NCBI RefSeq assembly: GCF_049739465.1
Contig: NZ_JBMHHY010000010.1
Location: 124,001 to 188,000 of the forward strand
DNA from: Embleya sp049739465
GTDB taxonomy: Bacteria; Actinomycetota; Actinomycetes; Streptomycetales; Streptomycetaceae
Reading direction: 5' to 3'
Length of the DNA stretch: 64,000 nucleotides
Of this stretch, positions 1 to 8,160 are shown one piece after another (the stretch's first letter is position 1; every line of letters starts with the position of its first letter). The position numbers and the translations under genes are program-made. The notes beneath the pieces were generated by a model. That model had not been told where the DNA came from. It saw nothing but the letters and a program-made list of their open reading frames with translations, and did no database searches.

Positions 1-1
1 C

Positions 2-451
2 AGTCAAACGGTCCAGCAGACCGGAGTGGCGGCGAGATGTGATTCCGGATCGCCGGTGTACCAGGCCTGGTATGAGATGTTCCCGGACCCGCCCGTGTAT
101 TACGACGAACCGGTGGGCCCCGGTGATTCGCTGACCGCGACGGTGCTGCACGACAATAGCTACAATTACACGCTCAGTCTTACGAACAACACCCGGGGCT
201 GGAACCAGACGACCAACCAGGTCGCCGGCCCGGATAACAGTGCCGAAGTGATCGTAGAGGCGCCCAATCACTGGATCGCGCCTTTCGGCACGATGACCTT
301 CACCGGCGCGACGGTCAACAACAGCCCGCTGGGGTCCCTCGCTCCGACCGCGCTCTATATCTCGGGCAGCGGTCTCTTCCTCCTGGCCAGCCCCGGCAAC
401 TTCAACAGCGCCGGTGACTCCTTCTCGGTCCAGTCCCTGACGGACCACTGA
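2..451 (+). CDS. G1-family (eqolisin-like) glutamic peptidase, 5' end outside window
   Basis: The reading frame is open from the left edge, so this is only the C-terminal ~149 residues of a larger protein. The visible part starts with a QQTGV segment (second Gln at 17-19) and continues with YQAWYEMFPDPPV, PGD and SAEVIVEAP. That order of motifs is what I know from acid-acting G1 glutamic peptidases, where a Gln and a Glu form the catalytic pair; the Gln of QTGV and a Glu in AEVIVE are the likely equivalents. No membrane segment follows, so the product is probably secreted; the signal peptide would lie upstream of the window. A strong hairpin (489-520) follows the stop. The family call rests on motif recall, not on a search. 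Confidence 0.72.
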   Translation, partial: SQTVQQTGVAARCDSGSPVYQAWYEMFPDPPVYYDEPVGPGDSLTATVLHDNSYNYTLSLTNNTRGWNQTTNQVAGPDNSAEVIVEAPNHWIAPFGTMTFTGATVNNSPLGSLAPTALYISGSGLFLLASPGNFNSAGDSFSVQSLTDH

Positions 452-488
452 CCGACCGCCGCCCCGCCCCCACCACCTCCACCCCACG

Positions 489-520
489 ACTCGGGACGCC
501 GGAACTCCGGCGTCCCGAGT
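489..520. terminator. Hairpin terminator after the peptidase gene
   Basis: A perfect 15-bp inverted repeat (489-503 and 506-520) with only two bases between the arms lies 37 bases after the stop codon of the peptidase gene. There is no clear T-tract, which is usual for high-GC actinomycete terminators. Confidence 0.7.
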
Positions 521-601
521 CCCGTTCGAACCACTCGGCGACACCCGCGTGCCGCTCGGCACCCCGACGCGCCTCCGGCGATGGCCGGGCGCGCGTCGGC
601 G

Positions 602-739
602 GTCACCGGATGGAACGCATGTCTCCTGCGCGCCGCGACCGGCCGTCAGTTGGTCAGCGTGGAGATCGACCCGGGCCTCGCCGGGTCGGCAATTACCGCG
701 TGCGGACGCGCCGGGATCCACCCGCGCGTCGTCCGGGGC
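602..739 (+). pseudogene. Fragment of a protein-L-isoaspartate O-methyltransferase-like gene
   Basis: About 46 codons in one frame read TGWNACLL, LVSVEIDP and GIHPRVV. These match in order the motif I and post-I segments of isoaspartyl methyltransferases (GTGTGWNAALL ... VxSVEIDP ... PRVVxGDG). The acidic GTG part of motif I is missing at the front and nothing recognisable follows, so the fragment cannot be functional. Codon third positions are GC-rich, as in a former gene. The rest of 521-819 holds nothing I can identify. Confidence 0.5.
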
Positions 740-819
740 AGGCCGCCCGCCGTTCGCATTTCTTCGCTGCGATGGTCGGGATCGAACGCCGGAGCGCGGA
801 CCGGCGACCCTGACGCGCC

Positions 820-1578
820 TCAGGCCCGGTCGGCGGTGACGGCCCATACCGGCAGGAGCAGCCGGTTCTGCTCGTCGGCGGACAGGCCGTCGACGAATTC
901 CCGCCCGCCGGAGACGTTCAGCACGTCCACGATCCGGTACAGGATGTCCCGGGTGAATCTCACGGACACGGTGTAGGTGGCCGGCGTCAGAGCGGTGATC
1001 GACCAGCCCGCGCCGGTGAAGGTGTTGCGCAGTTCTTCCTCGGAACAGCGGTTGGGCGCCGCGATCTCCTTGGGGACCAGGTCCGAGAAGCAGACCACGT
1101 GCAGTGTTGCCCCCGGCGTGCCGACGCGATGCAATGCGGCGAGATATCGCTTTCGCTGTTCCGGTTCCAGGCCGTGGTACAGGGCGCTGTCGATCACCGT
1201 GTCGAAGCGGGCATCCGCGTCGAGCCCGTCGAGGGTGACGGCGTCGGAGACGACGAACCGTACGTCGAGACCGAGCGCCGTCGCCAGTTCGGTGGCCTGC
1301 CGGACGGCGTTGGGCGAGGCGTCGACAGCGGTGACCCGGTGCCCTCGCCCGGCGAGGAACCGGGCATTTTCCCCCAGGCCACAACCGAGGTCGAGGACGT
1401 CGCCCCGGAACCCGCCGGCTCTCTCGATCTCGACGAGCACCGGCTGGGGACCTCCGATGTCCCAGGGAATGATGTCACCGTAGATCTCCCCCAGCGGGGA
1501 GTCGGGGTCGTACAACGCGTCGCCGGCGTAGTTGGCATCGAATCGGGCGCGAGCCGGTTTCAGGCCGCCTTCGGACAT
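820..1578 (-). CDS. Class I SAM-dependent methyltransferase
   Basis: The 252-residue protein has the Rossmann methyltransferase core: motif I DLGCGLGENARFL near residue 65, an acidic end of beta-2 (VTAVDASP), and the FDTVIDSALYHGL segment near residue 135 that is typical of small thiopurine/tellurite-type methyltransferases (PF13649/PF08241-like). It is probably cytosolic; the substrate cannot be told. I chose the internal ATG at 1578 because GGGAGAGGAAAC precedes it directly; the frame stays open upstream to 1728 without a ribosome site. It appears monocistronic. The tandem repeat at 1642-1675 lies just upstream. Confidence 0.85.
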   Translation of the reverse strand: MSEGGLKPARARFDANYAGDALYDPDSPLGEIYGDIIPWDIGGPQPVLVEIERAGGFRGDVLDLGCGLGENARFLAGRGHRVTAVDASPNAVRQATELATALGLDVRFVVSDAVTLDGLDADARFDTVIDSALYHGLEPEQRKRYLAALHRVGTPGATLHVVCFSDLVPKEIAAPNRCSEEELRNTFTGAGWSITALTPATYTVSVRFTRDILYRIVDVLNVSGGREFVDGLSADEQNRLLLPVWAVTADRA

Positions 1579-2010
1579 GTTTCCTCTCCCGGGTCCCTGG
1601 TCATCTGCGGCTTTCATCGGCGTTGAGATCGGGAGGGCCACGCCGAGGATCCCCACAAGCCGAGGATCCCCACAATGGGGCAGGGCATTGAACGTGGTCT
1701 CACCGGGGGAAATCGGATGCTCGCCCATCTTGTCGCGGGGGACGTGGATGCGGAACTCCTCGAAAGAGTGAAGATGGCTTGCCGGCCTGGCCCTCGGAGC
1801 GTGGATGCGTGGGACCGGTGCTGCACACGAGGCGTCGGTGCGGTTCGTCCCGGCTGCGGTGCGGGCGGGGACGACCGGGAGTGGTCTCTCGGGGGAGAGG
1901 GCGGGCGTGGGGTCAGGACAGTGTCATGTCCTTGCTTGAACGAAGCCGTGGGGACGCGGGGAAGTGGGGACGTGCGGAGGGGAGTTCACTCGGGCGATTG
2001 ATTTCGGGTC
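1579..2010. other. Intergenic stretch with a possible coding remnant
   Basis: On the minus strand about 1655-1790 reads FEEFRIHVPRDKMGEHP with strongly GC-biased third positions, which suggests a decayed gene, but I recognise no family. The remainder carries no gene, and no clear promoter is visible. Confidence 0.25.
1642..1675. repeat. Two perfect 17-bp tandem copies
   Basis: The 17-bp unit gccgaggatccccacaa occurs twice back to back (1642-1658, 1659-1675). It lies about 65 bp upstream of the methyltransferase start and could be a slippage product. Confidence 0.9.
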
Positions 2011-2775
2011 TCAGCCGGTGACGCGGCCGCCGGAGACGTCCACGGTGAGGCCGGTCAGGTACGACGACGCGTCCGACGTCAGGAACAGCGCGGCGTGCGC
2101 GACGTCCTCCGGTGTCGCGAGGCGGCGCAGTGGGTGGATCGCCGCGACCCGTTCCTGGATGGCGACCGGCATGTGCGCGCGGACCTTCTCCGTCAGCACC
2201 GTCGACGGTGCGATGCAGTTCACCCGGACACCGCGTGGGCCGACCTCGGTCGCGAGTTGCCGGGTCATCATGACGAGCCCGCTGTTGGCGACGGCGTAGG
2301 CGAGGTTGACCTCCTCCGGTTGGCGCCCGGCGGTCGAGGACATCGTGACGACGGCGCCGGAGCCGCGTTCGAGCATGCCGGGCAGCACGGTTCGGATCGT
2401 CAGGTAGGCCGAGGTGAGGTTGCAATCGAGTACCTCGCGCCAGCGCTCCTCGGTGAGGTCCGGCGTGGGGACCGCGCGGCCCTGGCCACCCGCGAAGGCG
2501 GCAAGGACGTGCACCGGGCCGAATTCGTCCACAACCTCCTTGTGCGCCCTGGCCAGCGCGGCGGCGTCGGTGACGTCGGCGATCGTGTACATCGCGGTGC
2601 CCTTGGCGAGGGTGATCTCCGCGACCACGGCATCCAGCGCGGTGGCGTCGCGGCCGACGACGCAGACGCGGGCGCCCTGTTCGGCGAACGCCCGGGCGGT
2701 GGCGGCGCCGATGCCGCGGGATCCGCCGGTGACGAGGACGGTCTTGTCGCGCAGGTCGGGATGGATGGCGATCAT
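2011..2775 (-). CDS. SDR-family oxidoreductase lacking the catalytic lysine
   Basis: The 254-residue protein has the classical short-chain dehydrogenase layout: cofactor motif TGGSRGIG near residue 15, a structural segment reading LAAFAGG where NNAG is usual, serine in VVTMSST, tyrosine in AYAVANSG, and a C-terminal SSYLTG/DVSGG segment. In the normal YxxxK motif the lysine is replaced by asparagine (codon aac). The LAAFAGG segment is also degenerate. The protein may therefore bind NAD(P)H without ordinary dehydrogenase activity, or use another residue. I start at the ATG at 2775, with AGGG eight bases upstream; the preceding GTG codon is also in frame. The gene that ends at 2827 lies 51 bp upstream on the same strand, so co-transcription is possible. 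Confidence 0.85.
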   Translation of the reverse strand: MIAIHPDLRDKTVLVTGGSRGIGAATARAFAEQGARVCVVGRDATALDAVVAEITLAKGTAMYTIADVTDAAALARAHKEVVDEFGPVHVLAAFAGGQGRAVPTPDLTEERWREVLDCNLTSAYLTIRTVLPGMLERGSGAVVTMSSTAGRQPEEVNLAYAVANSGLVMMTRQLATEVGPRGVRVNCIAPSTVLTEKVRAHMPVAIQERVAAIHPLRRLATPEDVAHAALFLTSDASSYLTGLTVDVSGGRVTG

Positions 2776-2826
2776 CACGCGTGCCCTTTCCGAGTTTCGG
2801 GATCGAGGAGTCTCACGGGTTGGTGG

Positions 2827-3522
2827 TCAGGAGACGGTGCGGCGTCGGGTGAGGGGGATCATCGGCGCGACGGCTAGCAGCCACACCAAGCCCCCGAACC
2901 GCACCACCGGCACCAGGTACGAGAACCCGGACACGGCCGGGGAGAGCACGGCAAGCACGCCGGCGACGGCGATCACCAGTCCGGGGACGGTGGCGACCCT
3001 CGGCAGCAGACCTGCCTTGAGTCCGGTCGCCGCCACCCCGAAGACGAGCATCGCGAACATTGCGGCGAACGCGGGGCCGCCCGAAAAGAACGACAGATCG
3101 GCGAGTGCCTTGGCCAGGGCGGGCGACGCGTCACCGGCGAGCCGTCCGGAGGCGTAGGACGTCATCGCGCACACCGTCAGCATCACCGACGCGCTCACTC
3201 CGCCGACGAGCGCGATCGCCGGGCCCGGGGCGGAAACCCCGAGCGCGCGCAGGCGCCGGTACAGGACCGCTGCCATGAGAACGAGCGGTATCGCCGAGGC
3301 CAGCAGGAGGGTCGAGCCGAGTCGCAGCGCGGAGCCGTGCCCGTGGTCGTAGGCGAGCACGGTGCGGGCCGAGGCGTCGAAGTGCGGCGTGGATCGGTTC
3401 ACCACGACGTAGCCGATGGTGGGGGCGGTGAAGGTGAGGACCGGGGCGAGCAGTGGAGGGCCGATCTGCGGTCGACGGCCGGGGCGTTGCGAAGAGGGCG
3501 TATCGGTAGCGGTGGTGGCCAT
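2827..3522 (-). CDS. DUF4386-like integral membrane protein
   Basis: The 231-residue protein has about six hydrophobic helices after a polar N-terminus (roughly residues 25-45, 70-95, 105-130, 150-175, 180-205, 210-228). The helix pattern and residues such as LAADL-type loops fit the DUF4386 group of small actinobacterial membrane proteins; the function is unknown. The start at 3522 is set by GGAGG six bases upstream; a longer frame to 3609 would run into the promoter. It is divergent from a MarR regulator, and the shared spacer carries a palindrome over the -35 box, so MarR repression is the simplest model. The SDR gene follows downstream and may be co-transcribed. Confidence 0.7.
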   Translation of the reverse strand: MATTATDTPSSQRPGRRPQIGPPLLAPVLTFTAPTIGYVVVNRSTPHFDASARTVLAYDHGHGSALRLGSTLLLASAIPLVLMAAVLYRRLRALGVSAPGPAIALVGGVSASVMLTVCAMTSYASGRLAGDASPALAKALADLSFFSGGPAFAAMFAMLVFGVAATGLKAGLLPRVATVPGLVIAVAGVLAVLSPAVSGFSYLVPVVRFGGLVWLLAVAPMIPLTRRRTVS

Positions 3523-3579
3523 GGGGTCCTCCGAAGGCGCGGTCCCGGCCCGCATCGTCCGGCAGGCCGTGTATGAAAG

Positions 3580-3612
3580 ATAATGATTCCAGATATGAAC
3601 GATTGTCAATCG
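3580..3612 (-). promoter_or_regulatory. Promoter with palindromic MarR-type operator
   Basis: On the minus strand TTGACA (3609-3604) and CATTAT (3585-3580) are 18 bases apart, giving a sigma-70-type promoter for the membrane-protein gene about 50 bases upstream of its start. The -35 box sits inside the perfect 13-base palindrome cgattgtcaatcg (3600-3612), which also lies 15 bases before the divergent MarR start. A repressor bound here would cover both genes. Confidence 0.6.
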
Positions 3613-3626
3613 GGTACGCTCACCCC

Positions 3627-4121
3627 ATGGGGATCAATCACGAGCAAGAGCAGCCACGACCTCCCGGGCAGCCACGGCCCGGTGCGGCGTTCCTGATGAC
3701 GCAGATCGGCACGCACGCCGCCAACCTGTTCGCCCAGGCCCTCGCGCCCCTGGACCTCACGCCCCCGCAGGCCGGGCTCCTGCGGATGCTCGCCGCCGAC
3801 CCCGGACGCAGCCAGCGCGCACTCGCCGACGCGCTCGGCATGCCCCAGAACCGCTTCGTGGCCTTCGTCGACACGCTGGAGCAGCGCGGACTGGTCGAGC
3901 GACGCAAGAACCCCGAGGACCGCCGCCTGCACGCGCTCTACCTGACGCCGGACGGCCTCGCACTCCTTGGCAAGGTCCGAGGTGTGGCCATCGCCCACGA
4001 ACAGCGGCTGCTCCAGGCGCTGTCCGAGGACGAGCACCGGCAACTCACCGCGCTGCTGCGGCGCGTGGCCGCCCGGGAGGGTCTCCACCCCGGGGTGCAC
4101 CCGGGCTACCGCTCCGCCTGA
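3627..4121 (+). CDS. MarR-family transcriptional regulator
   Basis: The 164-residue protein has the winged-helix layout of MarR proteins: LTPPQAGLLRML (helix 2), RSQRALADALGM (helix 3), NRFVAFVDTLEQRGLVERR (recognition helix into wing) and NPEDRRLHALYLT (wing), with a C-terminal dimer helix. It probably acts as a dimer that senses a small ligand and represses itself and the divergent membrane protein. I take the ATG at 3627; no strong ribosome site precedes it, and an in-frame ATG at 3573 would place the operator inside the gene. Confidence 0.85.
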   Translation: MGINHEQEQPRPPGQPRPGAAFLMTQIGTHAANLFAQALAPLDLTPPQAGLLRMLAADPGRSQRALADALGMPQNRFVAFVDTLEQRGLVERRKNPEDRRLHALYLTPDGLALLGKVRGVAIAHEQRLLQALSEDEHRQLTALLRRVAAREGLHPGVHPGYRSA

Positions 4122-4339
4122 CCGGGCGCTCGGGTGTCCTACAGGTCCGCACCTCGCCCCTGACCGCGAACGCGGTGGGTGGTCGACGGCGCTTTCCGGA
4201 ACGAACGCGGCAGGCCGGCCTCCGAAGCCTCTGTCGGACGGGCCGAGAACACGATCGCACTCGACGATCGACCGTCCGGTGGGTCGAGGCGGCTGCCGCG
4301 GCCCGAGTGGCCACCGCGGCGGCTCGGGTGGCCCACCCT

Positions 4340-5311
4340 TCAGTCCACGTAGCGCGCGGTCGGCGGGGCCGGGTTCGGGTCGGACAGGTTCTTGGCGAGC
4401 CACTTCCGGTAGGAGACCATCCACGGGCTGTCCGGGCCACCCGCGCGGTAGTCCTCCAGGATCCCGTTGACCCGTCGGACGAGGTCGGTGTCGTTCGGAT
4501 TCATCGCGACTCCGTACAACGTCTCGTCGAGGCGTGGCTCCAGAACGCGGATCATCGGATCCTGCGCGGCCAGTCCCGCGGCGAGCGAACCGTGTGTGAG
4601 AATCGCGTCGGTCTGCCCCTCCTGCAAGCGCACCAGGCAGTCGAGATGGTTGTCGGCAAGGTCGACGATCGCGCCGAGGTTCGCCTGCGCCAACACGTCC
4701 ACAGCCGTGGTGCCGGCGCCCACGCACACCCGCCGCCCGCGCAGCCCCGTGTCGAAGGCCCGGACGGGCGACCCCTTGGGTACCACGAGCTGTTGACCAC
4801 TGCGGAAGTAGACGGTGGAGAAGGCTACTTCGGTCATGCGCCGGCACGTGATGGTCATCGTCCGCACCATTACGTCGACGTCTCCGGCCCGGATCCGCGC
4901 GACCCGCTGCTCGGGGGACATGGTCACGAATTTGACCTGCGCGCCCGGGCCCAGGATCCCGCGGGCGATCGCCCACACGATGTCGATGTCGAACCCGACG
5001 ATCTCGCCCGTCACCGGGTCCGCGGACCCCCACAGATAACTGTTGAGGTCGACTCCCGCGATCAGAAATCCGCGCTGCCGGATCCGGGCGATCGCCGGCC
5101 CGTCGGCATCCGTCGGCCGCAGACTGGCCCACGGATCACACCCGAGCGGCGCGGCCGACGGCGTGGTGGGCTCCGGCGCCGCCGGCGCCCCGACAACCAC
5201 CGCGGGCGCCGGGCGCCTCGCGGACGGGGAACCACCGCACCCGGCCGCAATCCCCATGAGCACGACCGTGATCAGACACCCGGCCACCAGCCTTGCCGGC
5301 TGTACGCGCAT
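4340..5311 (-). CDS. Solute-binding lipoprotein of an amino-acid-type ABC transporter
   Basis: The 323-residue protein starts with a lipoprotein signal (LVAGCLITVVLMGIAAGC, Cys near residue 24) and a Pro/Ala-rich linker. The SBP_bac_3 domain follows: IRQRGFLIAGVD, EIVGFDIDI, RIRAGDVDVM, GRRVCVGAGTTAVDVL, and a C-terminal GGPDSPWMVSYRKWL. This is the glutamate/polar-amino-acid binding family. An extracellular lipid-anchored receptor is expected. No permease or ATPase gene is adjacent, so it may serve a transporter encoded elsewhere. The start at 5311 is supported by GGGGAGG about 12 bases upstream; an open frame continues to 5623 without support. Confidence 0.87.
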   Translation of the reverse strand: MRVQPARLVAGCLITVVLMGIAAGCGGSPSARRPAPAVVVGAPAAPEPTTPSAAPLGCDPWASLRPTDADGPAIARIRQRGFLIAGVDLNSYLWGSADPVTGEIVGFDIDIVWAIARGILGPGAQVKFVTMSPEQRVARIRAGDVDVMVRTMTITCRRMTEVAFSTVYFRSGQQLVVPKGSPVRAFDTGLRGRRVCVGAGTTAVDVLAQANLGAIVDLADNHLDCLVRLQEGQTDAILTHGSLAAGLAAQDPMIRVLEPRLDETLYGVAMNPNDTDLVRRVNGILEDYRAGGPDSPWMVSYRKWLAKNLSDPNPAPPTARYVD

Positions 5312-5632
5312 CGCGCGCCACGTCCTCCCCGTACGAAGCCCGCCCGAGGTGCCGCGTGCACGATCCGCGGACAGCCCCGGGTTCGATCGACACCATCCTC
5401 GCGTCCCGACGGGCGTCAGGTGTGGGTATTTCCCTACGCCGCGCCCCCGTTCCGCTGCCACCTCGCCAACCGCCGCGCAAAAAGTCGGTGCGCCGCTCGC
5501 AGTGATCAAGCCGAACGACTGCATCTGCATCCATCGGTCGGCGAGAAGCCGATCCGGATTCCGCGGCGGAACACGACGAGTTCGACGGGATTCCGGTTCG
5601 CCGAGTGATCCGACCGTCCGCACGCGCGTGGC
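5312..5632. other. Intergenic stretch, nothing recognised
   Basis: The 321 bases upstream of the binding-protein gene hold no supported gene. They presumably contain its promoter, but no clear -35/-10 pair is visible. Confidence 0.4.
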
Positions 5633-6268
5633 TCAGTCGCGACGAGGCGCCAGTGCCTCCTGCGAGTTGCGGAAGGCTACGGCGAGAAAGCCACGGCTCG
5701 TGTAGTACCAGGGGTATTCGTAGACGCTGTTGTCGGCGGCCGCGAACCGGACCGCGAGGTCGATCCATCGGTCCGACATCGCGAGGCAGAAAGTCAAGAC
5801 GCTGAGGTCGTGCAGCCAGGTGGGATTGCGGCCGGCACCGTCCTTGGGGTAGGTCGCGAGGGCCGCGTCGAGGTCGGCCCGACGTTCGGGGTGCGACCAG
5901 AACACGCCGATGTCGAAATCGGGGTCGCGGTCGTTCGCGCGCAGTTGGTACTCGACGTGCGCCTGCAACACCAGGAGGGCCGGCGGCGATCCGGCCGGCG
6001 CGTGGGGTCGGCCGCCGCGGATCAGCACGGCGCCGTCGTCCGTCCGGTCGTCGACCGCCACGGTGACGTCGGTGGCGAACCGCACCGCCCGGGCGGGGGA
6101 TTCGGCCTCCTCGGCCTCGGCCCCGGCCCCGGGCGCGGTTGCCTTGCGGGCGGGACGGTCTGGACAGTCGGGCTCGGCCGGGCCGGCATCGACCGGGCCG
6201 GTGGGGCGGCGCAGCCACGGTTCGGTCGCGAGCAGCCGGGTCAGCGGCGCCATCCGTCGTCGTGCCAT
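5633..6268 (-). CDS. Hypothetical protein
   Basis: The 211-residue protein has a low-complexity Ala/Glu/Pro region (about residues 20-60) followed by a compact part with VEYQLRANDRDPDFDIGVF, a WLHDLSVLTFCLAMSDRW segment and an aromatic C-terminus (YEYPWYYTSRGFLAVAF). There is no signal peptide and no clear membrane helix, and I recognise no family. The start at 6268 is chosen for GGGGA upstream; an ATG at 6307 is also in frame but lacks a ribosome site and almost touches the palindrome at 6317-6366. GC-rich third positions through the C-terminal part support coding. Confidence 0.6.
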   Translation of the reverse strand: MARRRMAPLTRLLATEPWLRRPTGPVDAGPAEPDCPDRPARKATAPGAGAEAEEAESPARAVRFATDVTVAVDDRTDDGAVLIRGGRPHAPAGSPPALLVLQAHVEYQLRANDRDPDFDIGVFWSHPERRADLDAALATYPKDGAGRNPTWLHDLSVLTFCLAMSDRWIDLAVRFAAADNSVYEYPWYYTSRGFLAVAFRNSQEALAPRRD

Positions 6269-6316
6269 CGGGGGATTCCCCGTGACCGGGACCCCTGTGT
6301 CGTCCATGGCGGGTCA

Positions 6317-6366
6317 GGGCCGGGGGTGGGCGAGTATCAGGCCTGATACTCGCCCACCCCCGGCCC
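6317..6366. terminator. 50-bp perfect palindrome, likely bidirectional terminator
   Basis: Both 25-base arms pair perfectly with no loop (centre between 6341 and 6342). It lies 72 bases after the stop of the beta-trefoil gene ending at 6438 and just before the next minus-strand gene, so it most likely terminates the lectin pair. Its perfection and length are unusual. Confidence 0.75.
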
Positions 6367-6437
6367 ATCCCTGACGTTCCGTCAGTACGCGTGGGGACAA
6401 CGTCTCGTACGTGTGTCTCACACCGCGACGGCGCCGA

Positions 6438-7031
6438 TCAGACCTGTTGGAGCCAGTACATGTCGGCCCGGTAGCGCCATTCCTGGGTAACGGCGCCGAT
6501 CGACGTGAAGTCCGAGATCGCGACGAACATCTTGCTGTGCTGGACCTGCATCACGAACTTCGCAGGTCCACCTATGGGGTGGCTGTCGTAGAACAGCTTG
6601 AACCGCTGGTGCGGAAGGTTGTTGCAGTCTTCGACCGCGAGAATGGCACCCTCGTTGCCGTTGCCCTGCGTGACGCCCATGCACCAGGGACCACCGGCCC
6701 ACCTGGTCACGAACGTGTACTCGGTGTTTTCCAGGGGATCGCCGAAGACCGGCCTGGTGTGGCACATGGTCCACTTCTCGTCGTCCCAGTCGTTCCAGGG
6801 CATTTGGATGACCCGCCCGTGCCGGAAGTCGTCGCTCTGGTCGAAGTCGAGGAACATGCCGCTGCCGGTGTGGATGATGTAGACGCCCCCACAGTCCATG
6901 TCCGACGGCCACGACGGGTTGGCGTGGGCGGTGGGCGAGGCGGTGAGGAGCATCGCGGCCGCGACGATCGTGGTGGTGAGCGCGGCGACGAGGCGTCGAA
7001 TGGGTAACCGGGTTCGGGTCGTACGCGTCAT
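6438..7031 (-). CDS. Secreted beta-trefoil (ricin-type) lectin-like protein
   Basis: The 197-residue protein carries a twin-arginine-free signal peptide (basic start, hydrophobic run, cleavage near TAHA-NP at residue 37). The mature part has three repeats ending in QxW-like elements: EKWTM, HQRFKL and TQEWRY, with DCGGVYIIHTGSGMFLDF opening the first. This is the spacing of a single ricin-B-type beta-trefoil, a fold that usually binds sugars. The start at 7031 has AGGA upstream. It lies 34 bp after the stop of the gene that ends at 7066, same strand, so the two are probably co-transcribed. A terminator-like palindrome follows. Confidence 0.72.
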   Translation of the reverse strand: MTRTTRTRLPIRRLVAALTTTIVAAAMLLTASPTAHANPSWPSDMDCGGVYIIHTGSGMFLDFDQSDDFRHGRVIQMPWNDWDDEKWTMCHTRPVFGDPLENTEYTFVTRWAGGPWCMGVTQGNGNEGAILAVEDCNNLPHQRFKLFYDSHPIGGPAKFVMQVQHSKMFVAISDFTSIGAVTQEWRYRADMYWLQQV

Positions 7032-7065
7032 GGCTGTCCTACCATTCCGGGGTCGGTGGGACGGG

Positions 7066-7701
7066 TCAGCAGTGCAGGCGCGCGCGGGCGGTCGCGCGCA
7101 GGGTGCCGGGGGGTTCGGGTTGGGCACACGAGACGGTGCCCTGATCGGGGGACGTGAAGGTGACGTAGGTGCCCCTGCCGGCGTTGTCGGGGATCCGGAC
7201 CCACTTGCCGGTATTGGTGCCGGTGCGACCGCAGATGTCCATGATCCACTCGCCCTCCACCCGCTCGGTGCCGCGGTAAAGCCCGTAGACACCGGGTTGG
7301 TTGAAGCGCACGGTTCGAGTCTGGGTGCTGGTTTTGGTGCTGCCGACGTTGGTGGCGACGCTGAGACCGTACTTCGTGCCGACGCTGCCGAGGGTGGTCT
7401 TGTCCTCGGTGGAGAACTCGAGATTGTTGTTGACCGAGGTACTGACCGAGTTCACCTCGCTGAGCGTGCGGGTGTCCTCGTAGGTGGTACCCGGGGCGAC
7501 CGCGATGCTGTCCCACTCGGTGATGACCGGGCTGAGCACCGCCGTGTCGGGGGTACCCCGGTAGCGGGTGATGTTCGGGTTGCAGTCGGGTGAATCCGCG
7601 TACGCGGGGGCGGCCCGGATTCCCACGACCATGCACGCGAGCGTCGCGATGGCGGCGGAAGCGGCGAGAGGGCGCCGTAATGTCGGACGGGGGACACTCA
7701 C
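7066..7701 (-). CDS. Secreted protein with aerolysin-like Ser/Thr-rich beta region
   Basis: The 211-residue protein begins at a GTG at 7701, chosen because AAGGAG lies seven bases upstream; the frame is open further but without support. A signal peptide ends near AAPAYA. The mature part contains a long alternating polar stretch (TRTLSEVNSVSTSVNNN, then TLGSVGTKYGLSVATNVG and STKTSTQTRTVRF), followed by a beta-rich section with two cysteines. Such alternating Ser/Thr beta-hairpins are typical of the insertion loop in aerolysin/ETX-MTX2 pore formers; this likeness is inference from pattern alone. The neighbouring co-oriented beta-trefoil gene is suggestive, because some aerolysin-type toxins carry a beta-trefoil lectin module. 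Confidence 0.6.
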   Translation of the reverse strand: MSVPRPTLRRPLAASAAIATLACMVVGIRAAPAYADSPDCNPNITRYRGTPDTAVLSPVITEWDSIAVAPGTTYEDTRTLSEVNSVSTSVNNNLEFSTEDKTTLGSVGTKYGLSVATNVGSTKTSTQTRTVRFNQPGVYGLYRGTERVEGEWIMDICGRTGTNTGKWVRIPDNAGRGTYVTFTSPDQGTVSCAQPEPPGTLRATARARLHC

Positions 7702-8160
7702 GGATCGACTCCTTCGACAGACGGGGACCGCCCCTTCCGCGATGGCATGGGAGCGCGTCATCGCGGAGGGCGGCTCGCAGTGAGCCTGGCATTGGTGACG
7801 TGGGTCACCCATCAACCCGTGGGATGGGTGACGCGGACGTCCTGCCGAATGATGTATCGATCACCGTTGACACCACGGTGTTCCGCCCAGAAGCATCTGA
7901 TCAGCGGATCGCCGAACCGCGACCCAGTGTGTTCGATGCGCCGCCGGCACACCGGAACATTCGATATCGCGCAGGTCAGCGGCCATCCGAAGGCGCATCC
8001 GGGCTATCGGGGACGCCTCGCGAGGTGCGGCACATCCCGCCGGAGCAAACGCGAACCCGCGCCGTCCGTTTCGGGCCACGGACGCGTCGCCCCGGCCTCG
8101 ACCGCGACACCCGCTTCAAGGTTGCCGGCGCGGCGCGGCGCGGCGTGGGGCGGCACGCGG
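7702..8160. other. Intergenic stretch, nothing recognised
   Basis: About 460 bases between the secreted protein start and the end of the HNH-like gene. Both strands contain only frames without ribosome sites or family motifs. A promoter for the lectin pair must lie near 7702-7800, but I cannot define it. Confidence 0.4.
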
